Origin: Alphaproteobacteria bacterium
GTDB lineage: Bacteria > Pseudomonadota > Alphaproteobacteria > Kiloniellales > JAKSDN01
Direction of reading: 5' to 3'
Length of the DNA: 7,750 nt
NCBI GenBank assembly: GCA_030598385.1
Contig: JAUVQB010000053.1
Coordinates: forward strand, 1-7,750
Shown: positions 1-5,588 of the stretch, piece after piece
How positions within the stretch are numbered: the stretch's first letter is position 1
Layout of the letters: each line of letters opens with the position of its first letter
Program-made: the position numbers and the translations under genes
Notes under the pieces: model-generated
Databases searched by the model: none
What the model saw: the letters and a program-made list of their open reading frames with translations, nothing else
What the model was told of the DNA's origin: nothing

Positions 1-209
1 CCGATGTCGAGGACTTCCAGCCCCGCCAGGGGCCGGGCCGCGGCGATGTCCCGCGCGAAGTGGGCGCCGGCGGAATCGCGGATGAAGGCCAGGCGAGTGG
101 GATTGAGGCGGTGCAGCGGCCGGAAGTCGCCCTCCGGGTCCCACCAGCCGCCCGCCAGGGCGCCGAACTTGGCAAGCTCGTCGGGATCGATGGTGGATCT
201 ATCAGCCAA
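1..209 (-). CDS. ubiG: Ubiquinone biosynthesis O-methyltransferase UbiG (N-terminal part, runs off the window)
   Basis: UbiG is the SAM-dependent methyltransferase that makes both O-methylations in ubiquinone synthesis. Sixty-nine codons are visible. After a short leader, the protein shows the family's N-terminal signature: F15-G-A-L-A, then W22-W23-D-P-x-G and F29-R-P-L-H-x-L-N-P-x-R. The visible part ends in LEVLDIG, the beginning of the SAM-binding glycine motif I. The start chosen is TTG (209-207); a purine-rich AAGGAAGAG lies just upstream on the minus strand, and no ATG or GTG occurs in frame nearby. The gene is transcribed divergently from lysC, a pairing common in Alphaproteobacteria. 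The rest of the methyltransferase domain lies outside the window. The family call is firm; the exact start is less so. Confidence 0.9.
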   Translation of the reverse strand, partial: MADRSTIDPDELAKFGALAGGWWDPEGDFRPLHRLNPTRLAFIRDSAGAHFARDIAAARPLAGLEVLDI

Positions 210-411
210 CTCCGCTCTTCCTTTCGTGATCGCCCTACGCGTCTGCGAATCGCGCGGGCCGGTTCCCGTCATACCGGATCAGCTCCAGCCTTCCCCCCTG
301 CCGCGCAGGCTTGCATGGGCAGGGTCCAGAGAGTATGGATAGCGGCCTTCTTCCGGGCAAGCCGCAGCGCAGTCCCGGGCTGCCGCGCGGCCTCCTTTCG
401 TAGGTATAGAG
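210..411. promoter_or_regulatory. Divergent ubiG-lysC intergenic region
   Basis: This roughly 200 bp gap separates two divergent genes and must hold promoters for both. A weak sigma70-like candidate for lysC is TTGCAT (311-316) and TATGGA (334-339) with a 17 bp spacer; each box matches only 3 of 6 consensus bases. No convincing ubiG promoter was found on the other strand. A near-identical 11 bp direct repeat, C(C/T)TCCTTTCGT, occurs at 217-227 and 391-401. The lysC ATG has no strong Shine-Dalgarno sequence (the preceding bases are GGTATAGAG). No riboswitch structure was recognised, although lysine riboswitches are known upstream of lysC in some Firmicutes and Gammaproteobacteria. Confidence 0.4.
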
Positions 412-1632
412 ATGGCCCGAATCGTCATGAAATTCGGCGGCACTTCCGTGGCCGATGTGACGCGTGTCCGCAACGCCGCCGAGCGTGTGCGGGCGGAGGC
501 CGCGGCGGGCCATCAGGTCGCGGTGGCCGTTTCGGCCATGGCCGGCGTAACCAATCAGTTGGTCGACTATGTCGACCAGGCCGCCAAGATCTCCGACCTG
601 CGGGAATACGACGTCGTCGTTTCCGCGGGCGAACAGGTCACCGCCGGTCTGATGGCCATCGCCCTTCAGGAAACCGGGGTCGCCGCCCGGTCCTGGCTGG
701 GTTGGCAGGTGCCCGTTCACACCAACGACGCGCACGGCAGCGCCCGGATCGAAAGCATCGGGGTCGAGCAAATCATCCAGCGGATGGAAGACGGGCAGGT
801 GGCGATCGTTGCCGGGTTTCAGGGGGTTTCTCCCGACGGCCGGATCACGACCCTCGGCCGGGGCGGTACCGACACCTCCGCGGTCGCCCTGGCCGCGGCC
901 CTCGGGGCCGAGCGCTGCGACATCTACACCGACGTGGACGGGGTTTACACCAGCGACCCGCGCATCGTCGCCAAGGCGCGCAAGCTGGATCGTGTCACCT
1001 ATGAGGAGATGCTGGAATTGGCATCTTTGGGCGCCAAGGTGCTGCAAACTCGATCGGTCGAGCTCGCCATGAAGCACGGCGTTCGCGTACAGGTCCTGTC
1101 ATCCTTCGAAAATTCACCAGGAACTCTGGTCGTCGATGAGGACGAAATCGTGGAAAAGGCTATCGTCAGCGGAATCGCCTACAGCAGAGACGAAGCGAAG
1201 ATCACCTTGCGCCAGGTGCCGGATCGCCCGGGCGTGGCGGCGGCGATCTTCGGCCCCTTGGCACAGGCGCATATCAACGTCGACATGATCGTGCAGAACG
1301 TATCGACCGAACGGGAGTCGACGGACCTGACCTTCACGGTCGGCAAGGCGGAATTCGACCGGGCCGTCAAGGTCATCGAAAAGAACTGCGCGCATCTCGA
1401 CTACGAGGAGCTATCGGGCGACCGGAACGTCGTGAAGATTTCGGTGATCGGAGTCGGCATGCGCAGCCATGCCGGCGTCGCACAGCAGATGTTCACCGCC
1501 CTGGCCGGGAAGGGAATCAATATTCAGGTCATCTCCACCTCGGAGATCAAAATCAGCGTGCTTGTGGCCGAAGAGTATACCGAACTGGCCGTGAGAGCGC
1601 TTCACAGCGCCTATGGCCTGGACGCCGACTGA
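412..1632 (+). CDS. lysC: Aspartate kinase (aspartokinase), ACT-domain regulated
   Basis: LysC phosphorylates L-aspartate to aspartyl-4-phosphate, the first step to lysine, diaminopimelate, threonine and methionine. The 406-residue protein has a full N-terminal amino-acid kinase domain: K7-F-G-G-T-S-V near the start, S71-A-G-E in the substrate region, G149-R-G-G-T-D-T-S and T173-D-V-D-G-V-Y-T-S-D-P in the nucleotide and aspartate site. Two ACT domains follow (about 262-330 and 341-406), with QNVS at 295-298 and STSEIKISV at 375-383, the effector-binding segments of lysine/threonine-inhibited aspartokinases. Length and layout match the alpha-beta class seen in Corynebacterium and Bacillus, so feedback inhibition by lysine plus threonine is likely but not proven. 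The ATG at 412 gives the conserved MARIVMKFGG start. A plausible internal start for a separate regulatory subunit is listed separately. Confidence 0.96.
   Translation: MARIVMKFGGTSVADVTRVRNAAERVRAEAAAGHQVAVAVSAMAGVTNQLVDYVDQAAKISDLREYDVVVSAGEQVTAGLMAIALQETGVAARSWLGWQVPVHTNDAHGSARIESIGVEQIIQRMEDGQVAIVAGFQGVSPDGRITTLGRGGTDTSAVALAAALGAERCDIYTDVDGVYTSDPRIVAKARKLDRVTYEEMLELASLGAKVLQTRSVELAMKHGVRVQVLSSFENSPGTLVVDEDEIVEKAIVSGIAYSRDEAKITLRQVPDRPGVAAAIFGPLAQAHINVDMIVQNVSTERESTDLTFTVGKAEFDRAVKVIEKNCAHLDYEELSGDRNVVKISVIGVGMRSHAGVAQQMFTALAGKGINIQVISTSEIKISVLVAEEYTELAVRALHSAYGLDAD
1138..1632 (+). other. Candidate internal translation start for a LysC beta (regulatory) subunit
   Basis: Within lysC, GAGGA (1138-1142) stands 7 nt before an in-frame GTG (1150-1152, codon 247). 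Starting there would give a 160-residue polypeptide containing only the two ACT domains, beginning VEKAIVSG. In Corynebacterium glutamicum the beta subunit starts in the same place in the alignment, in the linker just before the first ACT domain (a VEEAVLTG-like segment, from memory). Seen: the ribosome-binding-like motif, the start codon and the reading frame. Inferred: that it is used. GAGGA could occur by chance in a GAG-GAC Glu-Asp context. Confidence 0.4.
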
Positions 1633-1693
1633 AGATAATCGCTGGCCGGCGTATCTCTCAGGTTGGTCAAGCTCTCAAGATTTGATAAAAGGC

Positions 1694-1712
1694 GCGATCG
1701 TTGTTCGATCGC
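1694..1712. repeat. Inverted repeat, 7 bp arms, 5 nt loop
   Basis: GCGATCG (1694-1700) and CGATCGC (1706-1712) are perfect complements around TTGTT. Outside the arms are GGC and C, so the stem extends only with a bulge. The downstream bases (CGATTCGTTCC) are not a T run, which argues against a classical terminator; an operator or an mRNA leader hairpin is equally possible. Confidence 0.5.
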
Positions 1713-1743
1713 CGATTCGTTCCGGGTAGGCGGACCCCGGTTT

Positions 1744-1759
1744 GCGATTTCTCAATCGC
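1744..1759. repeat. Inverted repeat, 6 bp arms, 4 nt loop
   Basis: GCGATT (1744-1749) and AATCGC (1754-1759) pair perfectly around TCTC. It shares the GCGAT/ATCGC core with the inverted repeat about 48 bp upstream. It lies 55 bp before the chosen rodZ start, in a position suited to an operator or leader structure. Short enough that chance is possible. Confidence 0.4.
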
Positions 1760-1814
1760 TAACGCTGAGGCTCGACTCCGATGATTGGGCCTAGCATCGA
1801 ATGAGCCTCCCGCC

Positions 1815-3023
1815 ATGGCGGAAGATCAGATAAAATCGGTTTTTCACCGGCTTACCCGTCAAGGACGGCAGCCGGAGGTGCGGGATCGTCACCTGGAGCC
1901 GCCGGCCGTCGAGCCGTACACGGGCGAAAGCGTCGCCGCCGAGCTTCGCCGGGCGCGGCAGGATTCGGGCCGTGATTTGGTTCGCGCCTCCGGTGATTTG
2001 AAGATTCGTAGGGTCTACCTCCAGGCGATCGAAGACGGCCGATTCGATGATTTGCCGGGGGCCACCTATGCCGTGGGCTTTATCCGGGCCTACGCCGAAT
2101 ACCTCGGCTTGGACAGCATCGAGATCGTCGGCCGCTTCAAGGACGAAGTCGAAGGGGTCAACGAGCGCCTTCAGTTGGTTTTTCCGACTCCGGTGCCGGA
2201 GAGCAAGATACCCAGCGGTGCGGTGCTGCTGATTTCCGTTCTGCTGATCGCGCTGGCCTATGGAGGCTGGTACTATCTGTCGAGCGGCGAGGACGATATG
2301 GACGGCCAAGTCCTCGACCTGCCGGATACCCTCGAGCCCCTGGTATCGCGCGGCGAGGACGAATCGCTGCCAGATCCGCCAGATCCGGCGGAGGCGACAC
2401 GAAGCATTCCGCCCTCGGCCGAGCCGCTGGCGGCGGATCAGGGCGCGCGGGACGCAGAGGCGATGCAAGAGCCCGCAGAGGGCGAGCCAAGCGCCCGAGG
2501 CCCGCAAGAGCCGGAAACGCCCGACAGCCTGGGCAGTGCCGTGTCGGCGGAGTTTGACGCCGAACCTGCCGCCGAACCTGCCGCCGGTGCGAGTTTGGAC
2601 GGGGTCTTGTCGCAGCCCCCGTCCAACGCACCTGAAGCCTCGCCGGCTCCGTTTGTCGCGGCGACCGCCGGCGCCATTCCTGCCGCGCCGGACGCCCTCC
2701 TGCCCGGCGACGATAGCCGCCAGCCGCGCATCTACGGCATGGAGAACGAGACCGCACGCATTGTTCTGCGCGCCAGGCTGGATAGCTGGGTCCAGGTTTT
2801 CGCTGCGGACGAAAGCTTGATTCTGACGCGGGTGCTGCAACCAGGCGACAGCTACCGGGTTCCCAACCTGGCCGGGCTGACCCTGGTTACCGGAAACGCC
2901 GGCGGGCTGGAGATCGAAGTGGACGGCGCGACCGTCCCGCCGCTCGGCCCCGTGGGCGCCATCCGGCGGGGAATCGCCCTGGACGCCGAGCGCTTGCTCG
3001 AGGGTACCGCGTTGGCTCGGTGA
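1815..3023 (+). CDS. rodZ: RodZ-like membrane protein: helix-turn-helix, one transmembrane segment, C-terminal DUF4115
   Basis: RodZ links the MreB cytoskeleton to the elongation machinery that sets rod shape. From the ATG at 1815 the protein has 402 residues. A polar leader (1-36) is followed by a cytoplasmic helix-turn-helix domain (about 37-105), with the family pattern of a long helix, LKIRRVYLQAIEDGRFDDLP (62-81), then YAVGFIRAYAEYLGLD. One hydrophobic segment (132-155) spans the membrane. A Pro/Ala/Glu-rich, presumably disordered periplasmic linker (about 160-305) leads to DUF4115 (about 312-395), recognisable by DSWVQVF, LQPGDSYRVP, GNAGGLEIEVDG and PPLGPVGAIRR. This architecture and the ispG-hisS neighbours downstream match rodZ of other proteobacteria. 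Start choice: the frame is open to a TTG at 1785 that would add ten residues, but neither site has a strong ribosome-binding sequence. Confidence 0.87.
   Translation: MAEDQIKSVFHRLTRQGRQPEVRDRHLEPPAVEPYTGESVAAELRRARQDSGRDLVRASGDLKIRRVYLQAIEDGRFDDLPGATYAVGFIRAYAEYLGLDSIEIVGRFKDEVEGVNERLQLVFPTPVPESKIPSGAVLLISVLLIALAYGGWYYLSSGEDDMDGQVLDLPDTLEPLVSRGEDESLPDPPDPAEATRSIPPSAEPLAADQGARDAEAMQEPAEGEPSARGPQEPETPDSLGSAVSAEFDAEPAAEPAAGASLDGVLSQPPSNAPEASPAPFVAATAGAIPAAPDALLPGDDSRQPRIYGMENETARIVLRARLDSWVQVFAADESLILTRVLQPGDSYRVPNLAGLTLVTGNAGGLEIEVDGATVPPLGPVGAIRRGIALDAERLLEGTALAR
2559..2582 (+). repeat. 12 bp tandem duplication inside the rodZ linker
   Basis: GCCGAACCTGCC occurs twice head to tail (2559-2570 and 2571-2582), encoding the repeated AEPA units of the Pro/Ala-rich linker. 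It is in frame, so it changes linker length without breaking the gene, as expected for slippage in a disordered spacer. Confidence 0.7.
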
Positions 3024-3168
3024 CGGACCCGAGCGGGCTTGAAGTTCGTGTCCCCGTGGCGCATGTTGAGCCTAGAATAGGCTTGAATCTTAGCGCCTCG
3101 GCCGGAGCCTGGACCTTCCGCGGGTTTGGCGCGTTCCGTCGATGAAGAGGGAAGACGGCAATCGAGCT
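3024..3168. promoter_or_regulatory. rodZ-ispG intergenic region
   Basis: This 145 bp gap is the largest break between rodZ and prfA. It holds a hairpin at 3066-3086 (listed separately). A TAGAAT (3073-3078), a 5-of-6 match to a -10 box, overlaps the hairpin loop but has no acceptable -35 at the right distance. A purine-rich stretch, GAGGGA (3147-3152), lies 16 nt before the chosen ispG start, farther than usual. Whether ispG has its own promoter here or is read through from rodZ cannot be decided from sequence. Confidence 0.3.
3066..3086. repeat. Inverted repeat upstream of ispG
   Basis: TTGAGCCTA (3066-3074) and TAGGCTTGA (3078-3086) flank a GAA loop. The inner six pairs are perfect Watson-Crick and two outer pairs are G-U in RNA, giving a 9 bp stem. 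It starts 43 bp after the rodZ stop codon. The sequence after it (ATCTTAGCG) lacks a T run, so it is a poor intrinsic terminator, though it could be an operator, an mRNA 3'-end stabiliser or a leader hairpin. Confidence 0.5.
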
Positions 3169-4314
3169 ATGAGCATTCGCCCCTATCGCGATATCCTCCG
3201 CCGCAACTCACGTCAGATTCACGTCGGTGACGTGGCTGTCGGCGGCGATGCGCCGATCAGCGTCCAGTCCATGACCAACACGCTGACCTCGGACGCGGCG
3301 GCCACCATCGAACAGGTGCGCGCCTTGGAGGCGGCCGGCGCGGATATCGTGCGGGTGTCCTGCCCCGATCGGGAGTCGACCGCGGCCCTGAAGGAGATCG
3401 TGACGGCTTCGGGGGTTCCGATCGTCGCCGATATCCATTTCCATTACAAACGCGCCATCGAGTCGGCCGAGGCGGGCGCCGCCTGTCTGCGGATCAATCC
3501 GGGCAACATCGGGGCGCAGGAGCGCGTGCGCGAAGTTGTCAAGGCGGCGAAGGACCACGGCTGCTCCATGCGCATCGGCGTTAACGCCGGCTCGCTCGAA
3601 CGCGACTTGTTGGAAAAGTATGGCGAGCCCTGCCCCGAGGCGATGGTCGAAAGCGCACTCAATCACGCGCGAAGTCTCGAGGACTTGGATTTCCAGGAGT
3701 TCAAGATTTCCTGCAAGGCTTCCGACGTGTTCCTCGCGGTGGCGGCCTATATGGGCCTGGCCGAAGCCTGCGACTATCCCTTGCACATCGGGATCACCGA
3801 GGCGGGGGGCTTGCGCAGCGGAACCATCAAGTCCTCCATCGGCCTCGGCAACCTCCTTTGGTCGGGCATCGGCGATACGATCCGGGTTTCCCTGTCGGCC
3901 GATCCGGTCGAAGAGGTCAAGGCCGGTTTCGACATCCTGAAGTCGCTCGGCCTGCGCCATCGCGGCGTGAACGTGATCTCCTGCCCGTCTTGCGCCCGCC
4001 AGCAGTTCGAGGTGATCAAGACCGTCGAAGTGCTGGAACAGCGGCTCGCCCACATCACCACGCCCATGACCCTCTCGGTCATCGGCTGCGTGGTCAATGG
4101 CCCGGGCGAGGCGCGCGAGACCGATATCGGCCTGACCGGCGGCGGCAACGACACGCACATGGTCTATGTCAGCGGCCTGCAGGACCACCGCTTGAAGGAC
4201 GCCGACATTGTCGACCATTTGGTCCGGATGGTGGAAGAGAAGGCCGCCCAGATCGAGGCAGAGCGGTCCGAGGACCGCGAGGCCACCCCAGAGCCACGAC
4301 GCGCCGCGTCTTAG
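3169..4314 (+). CDS. ispG: 4-hydroxy-3-methylbut-2-en-1-yl diphosphate synthase (IspG/GcpE)
   Basis: IspG is a cytoplasmic [4Fe-4S] enzyme of the methylerythritol phosphate pathway; it reductively opens methylerythritol cyclodiphosphate to HMBPP on the way to IPP and DMAPP. The 381-residue protein has the TIM-barrel substrate domain (about 1-265), including VQSMTNT (32-38), RVSCPDRES (62-70) and LRINPGNIG (107-115). The C-terminal iron-sulfur domain carries C272-P-S-C275, C307 and E314 in the NGPGEA motif; these correspond to the three cluster cysteines and the glutamate ligand of E. coli IspG. All ligands are intact. The ATG at 3169 gives MSIRPYRDI, the usual beginning in relatives; an in-frame ATG at 3142 would add nine residues. 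The end is a charged Glu/Arg-rich tail (about 362-381). It probably heads the operon with hisS. Confidence 0.96.
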   Translation: MSIRPYRDILRRNSRQIHVGDVAVGGDAPISVQSMTNTLTSDAAATIEQVRALEAAGADIVRVSCPDRESTAALKEIVTASGVPIVADIHFHYKRAIESAEAGAACLRINPGNIGAQERVREVVKAAKDHGCSMRIGVNAGSLERDLLEKYGEPCPEAMVESALNHARSLEDLDFQEFKISCKASDVFLAVAAYMGLAEACDYPLHIGITEAGGLRSGTIKSSIGLGNLLWSGIGDTIRVSLSADPVEEVKAGFDILKSLGLRHRGVNVISCPSCARQQFEVIKTVEVLEQRLAHITTPMTLSVIGCVVNGPGEARETDIGLTGGGNDTHMVYVSGLQDHRLKDADIVDHLVRMVEEKAAQIEAERSEDREATPEPRRAAS

Positions 4315-4324
4315 CTAGACAGAC

Positions 4325-4328
4325 GGAG
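4325..4328 (+). promoter_or_regulatory. Ribosome-binding site of hisS
   Basis: GGAG lies 6 nt before the TTG at 4335, in the 20 nt gap after the ispG stop codon. It fixes the hisS start at this TTG, because no ATG or GTG occurs in frame near the conserved N-terminus and the frame upstream simply runs back through ispG. Confidence 0.7.
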
Positions 4329-4334
4329 ACGACC

Positions 4335-5579
4335 TTGACCGCGCTGCAGCCGGTACGCGGCACTCGTGACATTTTACCCGAAGAAATGCGCCGTCACCGT
4401 CGGGTGATCGAAACCGCGCGCTGGGTGGCCGAGCGTTACGGCTATCAGGAAATGGCCGTCCCGCTGTTCGAGTTCACCGATGTCTTTTCGCGCACTCTGG
4501 GCGAGACCTCCGACATCGTCACCAAGGAGATGTACACCTTCGCCATGAAGGACGGCGAACGGCTGACACTCCGCCCCGAGGCGACCGCCGGGATCGTGCG
4601 TGCCCTCATATCCGGCGGCCTCAGCCAGCACCTGCCGCTCAAGTTCTTCTTCGCCGGGCCGATGTTCCGCTACGAACGGCCGCAAAAGGGCCGCCAGCGG
4701 CAGTTCCACCAGATCGACATCGAGTTGCTCGGTGTCGCGGAGCCGCAGGGCGACGTCGAAGTGATCGCCGTGGGCTCGCAAATCCTGGACGCCCTGGGCA
4801 TCGGGGCCAAGGCCACTCTGGAACTCAACAGCCTGGGCGACCCGGAAAGCCGTGCAGCTTACCGCGGCGTCTTGGTCGAATACTTCGGCGATCACCGGGA
4901 CCGGCTATCCGACGACAGCCGCGCCCGGCTGGAACGCAATCCCTTGCGAATTCTTGATTCCAAGAACGAGGGCGACAGGGGCCTGGTGGCCGCTGCGCCG
5001 GTCTTCTCCGATTATCTGAACGATTACAGCCGCGACTATTTTGCAAAGGTGCGCGCCGGACTGGATCTGCTGGGCATCGCCTACCAGGTCAACCCGCGGC
5101 TCGTGCGCGGGCTCGATTATTACACCCACACGGCCTTCGAGTTCGTTACCACCGAGCTGGGCGCCCAGGGCGCCGTGCTGGCGGGCGGGCGCTATGACGG
5201 CCTGGCGGAGACCATGGGCGGTCCCGCCACGCCGGCCACCGGTTGGGCCGGCGGGGTGGAGCGGCTGGCCATGTTGCTGGCGGTCGCGCCGGAGCCGCCG
5301 CGGCCGATCGCCGTCATTCCCATAGGCGAGGCCTGCGAGGGCATCGCGCTTCGCCTTAGCGAAGACCTGCGCCGCAGCGGCCTCGTGGTGGACCTCGGGT
5401 TCGCCGGAAATCTGAACAAACGCATGAAACGGGCAAACAAGCAGAACGCCCGCGTCGCCGTTTTATTGGGCGAGGACGAATTGGCGGCCAACGTCGCCAC
5501 GCTTCGCGATCTCGATACGGGCGTGCAAGAAAAGGTCGCCCTGGATCAGTTGGCCGAGCACCTCGCCCAATTCTCCTAG
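4335..5579 (+). CDS. hisS: Histidyl-tRNA synthetase (class II)
   Basis: HisRS attaches histidine to tRNA-His. The 414-residue product begins TALQPVRGTRDILP after a TTG start, the normal HisRS N-terminus. The class II catalytic core shows motif 1 around 40-60 (AVPLFEFTDVF), TLRPEATAG (78-86), motif 2 FRYERPQKGRQRQFHQ (111-126), the histidine-binding loop LVRGLDYYT (256-264) with catalytic R258, and motif 3 AGGRYDGL (283-290) followed by GWAGGVERL (303-311). The C-terminal anticodon-binding domain covers about 322-412. Length is close to E. coli HisRS (424). The canonical motif 2 loop suggests recognition of the usual extra G at position -1 of tRNA-His, unlike the aberrant HisRS of several alphaproteobacterial orders. 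It lies 20 nt after ispG and 9 nt before hemA. Confidence 0.96.
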   Translation: MTALQPVRGTRDILPEEMRRHRRVIETARWVAERYGYQEMAVPLFEFTDVFSRTLGETSDIVTKEMYTFAMKDGERLTLRPEATAGIVRALISGGLSQHLPLKFFFAGPMFRYERPQKGRQRQFHQIDIELLGVAEPQGDVEVIAVGSQILDALGIGAKATLELNSLGDPESRAAYRGVLVEYFGDHRDRLSDDSRARLERNPLRILDSKNEGDRGLVAAAPVFSDYLNDYSRDYFAKVRAGLDLLGIAYQVNPRLVRGLDYYTHTAFEFVTTELGAQGAVLAGGRYDGLAETMGGPATPATGWAGGVERLAMLLAVAPEPPRPIAVIPIGEACEGIALRLSEDLRRSGLVVDLGFAGNLNKRMKRANKQNARVAVLLGEDELAANVATLRDLDTGVQEKVALDQLAEHLAQFS

Positions 5580-5588
5580 CGAGGACCC

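Larger units (their letters stand above)
1633..1814. promoter_or_regulatory. lysC-rodZ intergenic region
   Basis: This 182 bp gap is A+T-richer than the flanking genes. It contains TTGATA (1682-1687), a 5-of-6 match to a -35 box, but only a poor -10 (TTCGAT, 1704-1709) at 16 bp. An alternative is TTGGTC (1663-1668) with GATAAA (1684-1689) at 15 bp. Either would place a rodZ promoter here; neither is convincing alone. Two inverted repeats built on GCGAT/ATCGC lie downstream (listed separately). No hairpin is followed by a T run, so no intrinsic lysC terminator is evident. Confidence 0.35.

Noticed and set aside
60..1004. A 314-codon plus-strand open frame across the ubiG-lysC gap
   Set aside because: It overlaps ubiG and lysC in a third frame and its translation is Arg/Gly-rich without any domain.
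235..1077. A 280-codon minus-strand open frame over the 5' half of lysC
   Set aside because: It is the antisense shadow of the conserved kinase domain; no family resemblance and no ribosome-binding site.
1694..1720. Intrinsic terminator of lysC
   Set aside because: The hairpin is real but short and no T run follows, so a rho-independent terminator is not supported.
1791..2840. A 349-codon minus-strand open frame over rodZ
   Set aside because: Arg/Gly-rich shadow translation of the Pro/Ala-rich linker and HTH region; the forward frame has clear RodZ domains.
3208..4218. A 336-codon minus-strand open frame over ispG
   Set aside because: Antisense to the fully conserved IspG; composition typical of a shadow frame.
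3858..4334. N-terminal extension of hisS back into ispG
   Set aside because: The frame is open but the upstream translation overlaps conserved IspG and resembles no HisRS. Homology begins exactly after the TTG at 4335, which has its own GGAG.
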